Origin: Poa pratensis
Lineage: Eukaryota > Streptophyta > Magnoliopsida > Poales > Poaceae
Assembly (NCBI GenBank): GCA_947311845.1
Contig: CAMZMU010000063.1
Coordinates: 58,230,902-58,294,901 of the forward strand
DNA length: 64,000 nt
Direction: 5' to 3'
Position numbers and translations under genes: made by a program. How positions within the stretch are numbered: the stretch's first letter is position 1; every line of letters starts with the position of its first letter. The notes beneath the pieces were generated by a model. The model ran no database searches and had not been told where the DNA came from. It saw only the letters and a list, made by a program, of their open reading frames with translations. Of the stretch, positions 33,988 through 43,537 are shown one piece after another.

Positions 33988-36851
33988 GTTTGATGTGCTA
34001 TTTCAGACAAACCATATTGCTGTATTATAAGAGGAACACATGGTATTCCTGTTAAAATCTGGTGGTAAGCTTTGCTCTTTGTGTATAAGATTCGCCAGTA
34101 GGTTGACATAGTATACACGAGATGGCTAGCAAAATGACTGCGTTCTCATGTTTGCTTTGCTGGAAAAGGATTTCTGATTTTCCAGAATATCAAGACACTG
34201 AAACCAATGGGATAAACTGGAAGTGCTTAACTCAGTCCATCAGCCATGGCAATGTTCAGAAAACTAGAGAAAATAATTTTTGATTCGAGTAGATTAGCGA
34301 ATTGATCCTGCGGTGCAACAGCACATGCTTGCTTATAGTCTGTCCTCTAGTATTATTAATTGTTTCTGCTGCTACTGGTCCCAAAAGAATTATAGCTATC
34401 TCTACCTTTTAGTTCTACATTTCGATGCTCCACTTGATCAGTTCGATCTAATTCATCATCACATGTGCTGGTTTGTCTGCAAGAGGTTACTGACACATTC
34501 ATTACACCTTTTATTCATTAGGAAGCACTGAAAGCCCTTTGGCATGCTTCTTTTCCTGGAACTGAACTTCTAGGACTAGTATCAGACCAGTGGAAGGAGA
34601 TGGGATGGCAAGGGAAAGATCCATCCACAGATTTCAGGTATTGTTCCCCCTTAATTCCCTTGCATGCGTTTTTAGCTAATAATTTGCTGGTTAAATTTTG
34701 GATGTGCAATCATATGCTGTGCTGGAATTGCAGGGGTGGTGGCTTTATCTCTTTGGAGAACTTACTTTACTTCGCAAGGAACTACCCAGTGAGTACATAT
34801 CCCTTGACTGCTGGATCGGATGCATCACTACCTCTCCCTAATATTAGCCTACATTTTGGTGTAGCCTTCAATTACAATTTTTAGCTACTAGAGCAGGAAA
34901 GAATCTACGGGTTCATGTAATGTACAGGAGTACATATCTATTCGGCTTGCGATGGAGCCCTGCCTCGCTTGGAAATTTAACGGCTAGTGACCCATTGATA
35001 ATAGCTTACTGTTCCCAGCAAAAAAAAAGATAATAACTTACTGTTGAGATAATAAACCATTGTATATCTAATCGACCTAATAGATAGCTAGTCCATATTT
35101 ATATGTTCGGCCTTTCAATCATCTCAATAAGGCACTTTCTGTGCAGAAATCCTTCGAGGAACTTCTTTGTAAGCAGAATGGTGACAGAGCATTGTGGGAA
35201 TATCCATTTGCGGTAGCTGGCGTAAATATTACATTCATGCTCATCCAGATGCTTGATCTTCAAGCAGGTTTGTTCGTTAAACTTTTCTGTGCTTCTTGAT
35301 GAGTTGATCAATTTATTTATAACAAATGATTCCTGGATATAGTTTCTAAACCGCTAAACTAGTTTTGCAAGTAGTAATGTGGATTTGTGGTACAATGACT
35401 GATACTGACTTCCTCTGCAGCTAAGCCAAGGTCTTTGATTGGAGCAGTGTTCCTAAATCTGCTTACAGGTACCGTCAATATTCTACTGTAACATTTGTGC
35501 AGGATTGAAGCCTTATATATATGGACCTTTCTTACCAAAAGAACTGTTCAGTAGAGTAGTTTTGTGCGCTAATCCACATCAGTTGTAGGTCATTGATGGT
35601 TGTCGCTAAAGGTTAAGTGCGTGTTAACAACGCAGTATGCTGAGTGCTCAGTTGACTAAGGGCAGTCGTAACATAGCCAAAAAATAAATCAATAGCATAT
35701 AATTAATATCCTTAATATCCATGACACCAAAGCCATCCGATTGATTTATTCGCTGCCGAGGATCATGATTTGAGGCACTGTTCGCAACAGAACTAGAAAG
35801 TGAGTGCTACATTTCTAATGCATTGTCTATACCTGAATTTTGTGTCCACGAGCTCTACCTGAATTTGATGATTGTGTATACAGAGCCATGCTATTTATCA
35901 AAAGATCGAAATTGCCGATCCTCAAGGCCAACTAGAGTCTTCTGCTTCTCAGATTGTTGACCAGTAACACTCCAATTTTACATCGTAAAAAATGTTTAAT
36001 TTCAGCTACGGCTTGAAAGAAATACGCGCGGTCCATTGTTTTATCTCTACTCCTATGGACCAACCAGAGTCTCCTGTGAATGGTTGTAAGTAGTTTGTGA
36101 GACGCATATTTGTTTTATCGCAAACTGATCATTCGAAGTGGCGTGGAAATGACACAAAGTGAGCTAATCTTGATTTACTGATGTTCAATATATTGGGAGA
36201 AAGGTGAAGCAGGAGGAATCCACATGTTAGCCACACTGTAGTTGGAGGCGATACTAATATACTATACAATATTTGTTACTTTGTTGGGGTATTTAGCTAG
36301 TCTAACTAATATATGTACCTTTCTTCTCAAAAGAACTGTTCAGTAGAGTAGTTTTCTGAGCTAATCCACGTCAGTTGTAGGTCATTGATGGTTGTCACTA
36401 AAGGTTAAGTGCTTGTTAACAACGCAGATCCTGACTAGGCAAAGAATAAATCAATAGCATAGAATTAATATCTTTAATATCCGATGACACCATAGGTGTG
36501 ACAGGGCTGCTCCAACTGTAATTGTAAGTACCTATAGACACTAAATCTAACCATTTTTCTTCTTTTTCAGAAAATGATCGAGCTTTTGACATTCTTTACT
36601 GCATAACCTTTAAGCTGATGGATCAGAAATGGCTTGAAATGCACGCCACGTATATGGATTTCAATGTACGTCTTCAAGACACAATCCCCTAGTCACATTC
36701 TTCGTACAGAGTACCTTCTTCCCTGACCTATTTGCTGTACTCACTGCAGACTGTTATTAAATCCACACGACGCCAGCTCGAGAGGGAGCTGTTACTTGAA
36801 GATATTCAGCAAGTCGAGGACATGCCGTCATACAGTTTTCTCAGCCGTTAA
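23887..36851 (+). CDS. ELMO/CED-12 domain-containing protein
   Basis: Nine exons, all in phase with GT-AG borders: 23887-23950, 24043-24152, 24540-24608, 34522-34637, 34734-34788, 35147-35267, 35421-35468, 36571-36665 and 36750-36851, giving 259 residues. From about residue 82 the protein is one ELMO domain: [79 protein letters not shown], length normal for plant ELMOD proteins. ELMO-domain proteins regulate small GTPases: ELMODs as Arf/Arl GAPs in animals, while plant members are linked to pollen aperture formation and less well-defined processes. The conserved WxGxDPxTDFRGxG motif, which includes the arginine needed for GAP activity, is present. Intron 3 is 9.9 kb because of a LINE containing a MULE; intron 7 has an internal duplication. 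The gene appears intact. Confidence 0.9.
26605..26892. repeat. left TIR of the MULE
   Basis: About 288 bp, inverted and about 80 percent identical by eye to 32325-32614. It contains repeated inverted pairs of TCGGCGCCA and GGCGCCGA, each pair about 10 bp apart, separated by 30-60 bp. It probably serves as transposase-binding and promoter sequence. Confidence 0.85.
27720..29356 (+). pseudogene. mudrA-type MULE transposase, frameshifted and truncated
   Basis: Starts at the ATG right after a 3' splice site (TTATAG). The N-terminal part ([13 protein letters not shown]...) is the variable region usual in plant MURA proteins. Near 28200 the homology jumps frame (about 1 nt lost) to a part with an acidic stretch, then the MuDR DNA-binding domain at about 28690-28905 ([35 protein letters not shown]). 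The DDE catalytic domain begins at the end ([19 protein letters not shown], 29299-29356) with the first catalytic Asp, then is cut off by TIR-like DNA. Later acidic residues and the SWIM finger are missing, so it is inactive. Confidence 0.85.
29357..29610. repeat. internal TIR-like block of a second MULE
   Basis: Same layout and orientation as the left TIR: TTTAGGCCCTTAGG, then TCGGCGCCAATG...GGCGCCGA, GCAGGTCGGCGCCA and further TCGGCGCC pairs, but clearly diverged. It directly abuts the truncated transposase codon for GTFLTGK. It looks like the left end of a related element fused into the first by deletion or recombination. Confidence 0.7.
29611..30044 (+). other. leader / promoter of the small MULE gene, with an 18-22 bp tandem array
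   Basis: 29618-29860 is open and reads [19 protein letters not shown]...TERTPTRK, possibly a relic of a mobile-domain protein tail. At 29848-29930 a short unit around CCCACTCGCAAATAGTA is repeated about four times with drift. An AATAAATAGC box at about 29969-29978 is a plausible TATA element for the gene starting at 30045. Confidence 0.4.
30045..30569 (+). CDS. small Cys-rich protein carried by the MULE, function unknown
   Basis: Two exons, 30045-30299 and 30372-30569, joined in phase with GT-AG borders, giving 150 residues. The start is the first ATG ([12 protein letters not shown]). It has a disordered N-terminus, a Cys/His cluster at residues 45-85 ([21 protein letters not shown]), a second part with [21 protein letters not shown], and a Lys/Glu-rich C-terminal helix ([15 protein letters not shown]), likely a coiled coil. 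The middle resembles a degenerate GRF-type zinc finger. No stops or frame breaks, in contrast to the neighbouring transposase. It may be an accessory protein of this MULE family or a captured host gene; I do not recognise a named relative. Confidence 0.6.
30570..30946. other. convergent 3' region between the two MULE genes
   Basis: AT-rich, between stop codons of the plus-strand and minus-strand MULE genes. Probably their two 3' UTRs; nothing else seen. Confidence 0.4.
30947..32196 (-). CDS. GRF-type zinc-finger protein carried by the MULE
   Basis: Three minus-strand exons, 32196-32178, 31759-31551 and 31465-30947, all phases consistent, giving 248 residues starting MATLLGD. The zinc-finger motif is split by intron 2: [13 protein letters not shown]...[11 protein letters not shown], then [15 protein letters not shown], matching the GRF finger pattern (CxCG...GRxFYxC...CxFFxWxD). 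A C-terminal region of about 80 residues is a strongly charged coiled coil ([17 protein letters not shown]...). GRF fingers bind single-stranded nucleic acid or mediate protein contacts in APE2, TOP3A and NEIL3, and stand-alone GRF proteins are frequent in grass transposons. The start lies about 130 bp inside the right TIR, so the TIR may act as promoter. No breaks. Confidence 0.75.
32325..32614. repeat. right TIR of the MULE
   Basis: Inverted counterpart of 26605-26892, ending GGCAAAAAATAC at the 9-bp duplication. It carries the same series of TCGGCGCC / GGCGCCGA pairs. Confidence 0.85.
34997..35045. repeat. 15-bp poly(A) micro-insertion with 17-bp direct repeat, ELMO intron 5
   Basis: GATAATAGCTTACTGTT (34997-35013) and GATAATAACTTACTGTT (35029-35045) flank CCCAGC plus nine A. 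One mismatch between repeats. It fits an extremely truncated LINE-type insertion. Confidence 0.65.
35520..36497. repeat. direct duplication within ELMO intron 7
   Basis: A segment of about 180-220 bp at 35520-35745 (AAAAGAACTGTTCAGTAGAG, TGTAGGTCATTGATGGTTGT, TAAATCAATAGCATA) recurs at about 36310-36497, roughly 790 bp downstream, with substitutions and a deletion. Both copies lie in intron 7 (35469-36570), which suggests a segmental intronic duplication rather than a transposon. Confidence 0.75.
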
Positions 36852-37744
36852 CAACTGAAGTCTGACCTAACATTGCCACGTGTAGCGAAGCTCTTCATGC
36901 ATGCTACTAAACCCCGCAGACCCACGTATAAAAGTGAAGCTTGAGTGTGTGGAATTTAGGATCAGGGATGTGCTTCTGTGGTTTGTGCCATTGCACTCTG
37001 TATCTGAACTCCTGGGACCTGGATGTGCATGTCTAGGCTTTCTTGGATCTGACACCTAGAAGTAACTGGCTACCTGTACGGCAGTTGGCCATGTTATTAG
37101 TGCTTGGTAGAATGTTTTTTTCCGGAATGTTTTGTGCTAGAAGCGGAGCCTTTGTGCTACAGAATGACAACCTCCGAGAATTCTCATTATTCAAGAGAGC
37201 GTTGGTTGTAACCATTCATAGATGATCTTGCTGCATCCTTCTTTCCGTGGAATGTACCCATCGAGTGTATACTGATGTTATCTAGTTTGCTTAGCCAATA
37301 ATGACTTATGGACTTCAGTATATTCAGACCATAAATAAGGCAAATTTCGGAGAAATAGATCGAGTCAGTAAACTTGAATAAGCAAAAAAAGCAGAGTAAA
37401 AACCAGGTACTTTGCAGTAAAAAAAATGGTCATCAGGTAAAAGGAAACCGACAATGCAAATGCAGACTTTGCAAGTGATATGGAAATCAAGTGATGCCTC
37501 ATGGTTGTGCCATTGCAACGACGCCTTTGACAGTCAGCCCTCTCGGTCTGTCAGAGAAGACCCGTGGGTTTAGCGGATTTCTCTAGTAGGCCCGGAGATT
37601 GACGGCTTGACGCCACTATCAGGCTCAATAGCGCAAGTTACATTAGGACAATTATCAGCCCAGACGTAGACATAAGTTGACAAAAGGACATAATAAATAA
37701 AGAGATTGAAGTACTAGAAAGGGCTATTCATGATGAGAGGGCGT
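36852..37744. other. ELMO gene 3' UTR and intergenic
   Basis: 3' UTR of the ELMO gene extends from 36852, perhaps to about 37300 (AATAATGAC near 37288). Nothing recognised in the rest. Confidence 0.4.
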
Positions 37745-38118
37745 TTTGTAACCGGGCTACATATGTAGCTCTTTATTTTGAATATTTAAAAAATAAATTT
37801 TAAAGTTTCAAAAAATCACAAAAAATATGTACATCCAGCCACGGATGTATCCTACGAGTGGCCAAATCTCAATCTGAAATACGTTATATTCTACGCTACA
37901 CAAAAAGAAAAAATTATAGATATGGACGTGTGAATATTGCCCTCTAAATCTTGCGAGAATTTGTCTTTTTTACGTAGCTCAAAATAAAAATAATTTTGGA
38001 TTGAAATTTTGCACAATTATAGGATATACTATTGGCTACATCCAGATTTATTTATTTTAACTTTAAAATACGGTTTAAAAAATTCAAATAAAGGGCTCCA
38101 TTTAACCCGGGGTACAAA
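37745..38118. mobile_element. MITE, about 370 bp, with about 45-bp TIRs
   Basis: The left end TTTGTAACCGGGCTACATAT and subsequent AGCTCTTTATTTTGAATAT are mirrored at the right by AAATAAAGGGCTCCATTTAA and CCCGGGGTACAAA. The interior is AT-rich with no ORF. Terminal structure fits a non-autonomous DNA transposon; the superfamily is not decided because the target duplication is unclear. Confidence 0.6.
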
Positions 38119-38341
38119 TAAAAGGCCCAATGATGGAACCAAGATGATACTCATTGTTCTTCTAATTGTGCAAAAGGAACTGAATGCTCCTCCCAAACAC
38201 AGAGGATCAAAACTTGTACGGCGAGTAACAAGAAAGGTCGATGGGATATGGGTCATTGTTGGCTATATAATGACTATTTTTCTACCACCCCACCACATGG
38301 TCTGATCCATTTCAGCTTAGGATGAAAAATAATGTGTTCAT

Positions 38342-39270
38342 GTGCATGTGTACGGTGTGCGGAAGTATGATGACTATTTTCAACTGAAGCAGGATAGCGT
38401 CATACTGATTGGATTCTCATCTAGCACTGCCATTATACGGTGTCTTGAAGATTCTGTGGACAACTACCTTCATCTGTTTGAGTCTATATCCATTGAAATC
38501 ATGTACATGTCTTATGCAGCAATGGTGAAGGTACTTGGACCGACCTGTCTGAGAGCACCAAGTGCAGCAGACACAATTTGGTTCATGACACAAGGTGAAC
38601 TGAGAGGATTTTCTGAAATGTTTGGAAGAATCGATTGCATGGATTGGGAATGAAAGAGTTGTCCATTCTCTTGGCAAGAGATCTGTAAAGATTATGTTGG
38701 ATCGTGCAATATCATATTTGAAGTTGTGGCAGATTATGACATGTGGATTTGGCACTCTTTCGTCGACAAGGCCGGTTGGTCTCCGAAGTTTGCGAAACTT
38801 GGTGAAGGCCAAGTTTTGAACTGCAACTATGATATCAAAACTCACTAATATAAAAGGGGTACTACCTAGCCTATGGCTCTATCCTCTACGTCGACATTTG
38901 TGAAAACAATCCACGACCATGTTGGTAAGAAAAATCTCACTTTGCTCGGAAACAAGAGTGTTAGGAAGGATGTGCTCCAAAGTCATTTTGCTATTGTCTG
39001 AACCTTTTTCAAACATGATCGCTAGATCGATGTGGGTGGCCATGAATTCTTATGTTATCATGCACAATACATGATCGGTGAGAGTGTGTCTGATGATGGT
39101 CTAGTGTTTGATCAACCGTGGGACTACCGGGACCCTCTAGCCCAGCCACAACAGGGCGTCCCGGCCGAGTTTTCTCAATTCTCTCCAGGCATCCGGAAGT
39201 TCGCGACAAAAAAAACTGCACCAACTGTAAGATGATATAATGGAGCATTTGAGAATTCTGAAAAGAAACA
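38342..39270 (+). pseudogene. Harbinger transposase, central and C-terminal remnant
   Basis: Reads YGVRKYDDYFQLKQDSV, LHLFESISIEIMY, VLGPTCLRAPSAADT, ELRGFSEMFGRIDCMDWE, then in shifted frames VADYDMWIWHSFVDKAG, STFVKTIHDHVGKK, SVRKDVLQSHFAIV and QLQDDIMEHL. These match in order, from memory, the DDE nuclease of plant PIF/Harbinger transposons (RGFPGMLGSIDCMHW, VADxDLWIWHAFFG, FVKTI, RKDVERAFGVLQxRFAIV). The first catalytic Asp (in GRIDCMD) is kept, but frameshifts and stops follow. It is dead. The fragment lacks the N-terminus. Confidence 0.8.
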
Positions 39271-40027
39271 AATATTTCCAGTCTCATGTTGTTTTCTATA
39301 ATTTACCTAATTTAAATTTATTTTGAATTTTTTTATTAACTATATTATTTTTATGTGCAAATTATTGTTGAATTATGCAATCTAATTGTATATCATTTAG
39401 ATAGAAGTATAAACATGTTGATGAACAAAAATCGAATAGACCTAGCCGTTTGGGGAGCCGTCTTAGGCATATGTCCAAAACCCCAATAGTGGACACTTTA
39501 TTTGAAAGTATCGAACACATTATCTGAGGCGCCGGTAGAAATGGTCTAACTTACTCTTTATGAAAATGTCTGCGTCTAAATCAACCACGCCGAACAGCTA
39601 TCCGAATATGCTGAAAATTGATAAATTTGCCCCCCTTTTGAAACTTCAACACAAAATGAATCGGAATTGAATTTCTTTTCACGATCTGACCATTTTTCAT
39701 AGCGCCCGGCCTTTGAGCGTCATGGTAAATAGCATGCCGCCATGGATAGTCATGGTACACTACACAACACGTCGAGTTGTGGCGGCTGGCGACATTATAG
39801 GAGCATGGCGTCCTAGCCTGGAGCATCGTGCAATGTAGTATGACGCCCTAACCCGGGACGTCGTGCAAAAATGGTCATACCGTGAATTTCTTGGAGATTA
39901 GGCTCACTCTGTGCTGAAAATTCAGAATAGGATCTGTTGATGTTTCCTCGAATGTGTATACCTCCTCCCTCTCTAAAGCAGCCTCGGTAATAGTAATGAG
40001 GCAACAAAGCGAGGAATAAACGGTTAA
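39271..40027. other. tail of the dead Harbinger plus an older repeat
   Basis: 39280-39560 is AT-rich and probably the 3' end of the Harbinger element. 39600-39890 has phrases (CATGGTAAATAGCATGCCGC, GGAGCATGGCGTCC, TATGACGCCCTAACCC) that recur in different order at 44840-45120, so both are relics of one unidentified repeat family. Confidence 0.4.
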
Positions 40028-40196
40028 GAGAATCTCCAGCAGCGCCCTCCAAATATGTGTCTGGCACCCTCTAATTGGCCTTAACTAGGGGTGTCGGACA
40101 CATGGGGTGCAGCCCACAACAGTGCCCTCCAAACAAAAAAAAACTTAACGAATTCAAACAAATTTAAACGGTTTCCAAATTTCATTCATATTCATT

Positions 40197-41976
40197 ACAA
40201 CAACAACAACAACAAAGCCTTTTTTCCCAAACAAGTTGGGGTAGGCTAGAGTTGAAACCCATAAGATCTCGAAACTAGGTCATGGTTCTGGCACATGGAT
40301 AGCTAACTTCCACGCAGCCCTATCCATGACTAGTTCTTTGGTGATATTCCAATCATTTAGATCTCTCTTAACAGACTCCTCCCATGTCAAGTTTGGCCTA
40401 CCACGACCCCTCTTAACATTCTCATCCCGCTTTATCCGTCCGGTATGCAATGGCGCTTCCGGAGGCCTACGTTCTATATGACCAAACCATCTTAGACGGT
40501 GTTGGACAACCTTCTCTTCAATTGGTGCTACCCCAACTCTCTCACGTATATCATCATTCCTAACCCGGTCCTTTCTTGTGTGGCCACATATCCATCTCAA
40601 CATGCGCATCTCCGCTACACCTAACTGTTGTATATGTCGTCTCTTGGTCGGCCAACATTCTGCGCCATACAACATCGCAGGTCGAATCGCCGTCCTATAG
40701 AACTTGCCTTTTAGCTTTTGTGGCACTTTCCTATCACAGAGGACGCCAGAAGCTTGGCGCCACTTCATCCAACCAGCTTTGATTCGATGACTCACATCTT
40801 CATCGATATCACCATCCTTCTGGAGCATAGACCCCAAATATCGGAAGGTGTCTTTCTCAGGTACCACCTGTCCATCAAGCCTAACCTCTTCCTCCTCGTG
40901 CCTAGTAGTACTGAAACTGCACCTCATGTACTCAGTTTTGGTTCTACTAAGCCTAAAACCTTTCGATTCTAGAGTCCGCCTCCACAGTTCTAACTTTCTA
41001 TTAACCCCCGCCCGACTATCATCAATTAGCACCACATCATCCGCAAAGAGCATACACCATGGGATATCTCCTTGTATATCCCTGTGACCTCATCCATCAC
41101 CAAAGTAAAGAGATAAGGGCTCAAAGCTGACCCCTGGTGCAGTCCTATTTTAATTGGAAAGTCATCGGTGTCGCCATCACTTGTTCGAACACTTGTCACA
41201 ACATTATCATACATATCCTTAATGAGGGTAATGTACTTTGTTGGGACTTTGTGTTTCTCCAAGGCCCACCACATGACATTCCGTGGTATCTTATCATACG
41301 CCTTCTCCAAGTCAATGAACACCATATGAAGATCCTTCTTCTTCTCCCTGTATCTCTCCATAAGTTGTCGTACCAAGAAGATGGCTTCCATGGTAGACCT
41401 CCCAGGCATGAAACCAAATTGATTTTTGGTCACGCTTGTCAATCTTCTTAAACGGTGCTCAATGACTCTCTCCCATAGCTTCATTGTATGGCTCATCAAC
41501 TTGATTCCACGGTAATTAGTGCAACTTTGAACATCCCCTTGTTCTTGAAGATTGGCACTAATGTACTCCGCCTCCATTCTTCGGGCATCTTGTTTGACCG
41601 AAAAATGAGGTTGAAAAGTTTAGTTAGCCATACTATCGCTATGTCTCCAAGGCCTCTCCACACCTCGATGGGGATACCATCAGGGCCCATTGCCTTGCCT
41701 CCTTTCATCCTCTTCAAAGTCTCCCTAACCTCAGCCTCCTGGATACGCCGCACAAAGCGTCGGCTGGTATCATCGGAGGAATCGTCTAGCTCAATGGTAG
41801 AGCTCTCATTCTCTCCATTGAACAGGTCGTCGAAGTACTCTCGCCATCTACGCTTGATATCTTCGTCCTTCACGAGGAGTTGATCCGCTCCGTCCTTTAT
41901 GCATTTGACTTGGTTGACATCCCTCGTCTTCCTTTCTCTCGTCTTCGCCATCTTATAGATGTCTCTTTCGCCTTCC
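40197..41976 (-). mobile_element. RTE-type LINE, 5'-truncated second copy
   Basis: Flanked by the 16-bp duplication TTCATTCATATTCATT (40181-40196 and 41977-41992). The left end is (ACA)n, that is (TTG)n on the minus strand, the same RTE 3' tail as the copy at 24.7-34.0 kb. It is truncated at the 5' side before the reverse transcriptase (begins at the [11 protein letters not shown] codons), so the endonuclease is missing. Sequence is nearly identical to the other copy. Confidence 0.9.
40280..41976 (-). pseudogene. RTE LINE reverse transcriptase, truncated and frameshifted
   Basis: Reverse transcriptase motifs in order on the minus strand: [54 protein letters not shown], then the C-terminal region [18 protein letters not shown] ending HVPEP. 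Frame changes occur near 41540 (one G fewer than the other copy in AAGGGG) and near 41080. No endonuclease. Inactive. Confidence 0.85.
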
Positions 41977-42409
41977 TTCATTCATATTCATTGCATATTA
42001 CAAAATATTTGAACAAAACTTGAGCCGCAGCTTAAAAGAAATTTAACAAACTTACATTGAAAACCTAAATGAGATTTAACAAACTAAACTAAAACCTAGC
42101 GCGTGAGAGGAGGCCTATGCCGACGCATTGCGAACCACTACACGCCGGCCGTGAGGAAGATTCCTATCCCACAGCCGGCCATCAAGAAACTTGCATGCCT
42201 CAATGGTCTGCCGCCGTCGCCGGCTGCGGCCTTGAGGAACTTGCATAGCCTCGGCTGAGGCTTCTGGTTTCGTAGCCGGCGCGTGTGGTGGAATTTGATC
42301 TACCCTCGGCGTATGTCGCGGCGCAGGGAAGCCTCTCCGGCATCCTGCACCCCCTTCTCCGCTGCCAACTTCTTCGGTGCCGGTGACGCTGCCGGGGAAG
42401 TTTCATCTG

Positions 42410-42940
42410 CTATTCCCGGCGCGCACGTAAGGGGAGATCAGGCAGCTCTGGGTCATCGTCGTCGTCGTCAGAGTAGGCACACTCGTCGTCCGAAGCGAAC
42501 CACTCCGGCGGTGGCTCCCGCATGCCGGCAGGGAGGAAGAAGCTGTCGCGGCGCGCCTCGTACTCCGCGTCCACCACGGCGTGCCAGTACGGCACCGTGA
42601 TGGATTACTTGGGGTCGACCTTCTTCTCGCACGGCATCTCTCTCCACAGCCGGATGATGTAATCGGTGCGCTCCATCCCACTGAGTCGCGGCGCCACCGG
42701 CACGTTGACGGCGTTCCTCACCCACCCCTCCGGTAGGGTGACGCCGTCCTCAACTGGGATGTTGTGACGGCTGGATAGCCGCGCGTTCTCCACCGACATC
42801 ACGTGTCGAGGCGCCGCGTCTGCCTCTTCGCGCCACATCTCGCGTTGCCACGCCTTGGCCATTTGTGCCTCCTCGTTGCGGCGGCGTTGCTCCAGTTGCT
42901 CGCGGCGCACTGCTAGCCGCGGCGCTCGTTGCAGTGACAC
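42410..42940 (-). pseudogene. cargo ORF of the Harbinger-like element, one in-frame stop
   Basis: One minus-strand frame runs from ATG 42940 (MSLQRAPRLAVRREQLEQ) to a stop just after RARRE near 42410, interrupted only by TAA at 42605-42607. It has an Arg/Glu-rich helical start (RRRNEEAQMAKAWQREMW), LPEGWVRNAVNVPVAPR, DPK-stop, then PYWHAVVDAEYEARRD and an acidic DDDDDD tail. The spacing from VPV to DP is 26 residues, the same as in the ORF at 56.6 kb (VPVPP...DPRW), and the stop falls where that ORF has Trp. I infer the two are homologous. Function unknown. Confidence 0.6.
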
Positions 42941-43537
42941 GCACGTTCCGCCGAGAGGAAGTCGCGTGACGCCGAAGCTCGCGCTCCTCTGGCGTCTCGC
43001 GGCTACCCACCACGCTGGCGGTGAGATGTATTTGGGAGAGGGAGAGGGAGGGCGCTATGTGGGGAGAGGAGAGGCGTGTTGCGCCACGTTTTAAAGACGG
43101 TCGGAGGAGCGGGGTTGGGTGGCGCGCATTAACGCCGACGACACGTGTGCACGGCGCCGCCGGGAGGAGCCGCTGCGACGTGAACACGTGAACGACGCGG
43201 CTCGACGGGTCGCTTCGTTCTGCGCCCGCTAGAGGAACGGGCGCGGCGTTAAATGTGACGCGTGCTGACAGGCGTGGCGCCGTCTCATCGCATCGCCATT
43301 ACTCGGACGGAACGGCCTCCTGCACGGCGTTATTAACCGCCTCTGCGCGCCTTGTGTGTATGACGGGTGGGCCAGACCTGTCGAAGGGCGTGTCCGTCCA
43401 GTGTCCGGCACCCCGAGAATGCCTCCAAACGATTGGGACTTTTCGGAGATGTCGGACACAAAATGGCTCAGGGCTACCACTTAGAGTGCTGCTATGAGCG
43501 ATTTTTGCGTCCAGACCCTAAACGGCTAGAGATGCTC

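Larger units (their letters stand above)
40028..43537 (-). mobile_element. Harbinger-like cargo element hosting a LINE
   Basis: Left terminus GAGAATCTCCAGCAGCGCCC, right terminus inverted as GAGCATCTCTAGCCG, the same terminal motif as elements at 16516 and 56165. The adjoining trinucleotides (TAA left, TAT right) are an imperfect target duplication. Subterminal repeats with GTGTCNGGCACCC-type motifs occur at both ends (about 40062 and 43402). Without the 1.8-kb LINE the element is about 1.7 kb. It carries a broken minus-strand cargo ORF (42410-42940) and no transposase. Confidence 0.65.
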
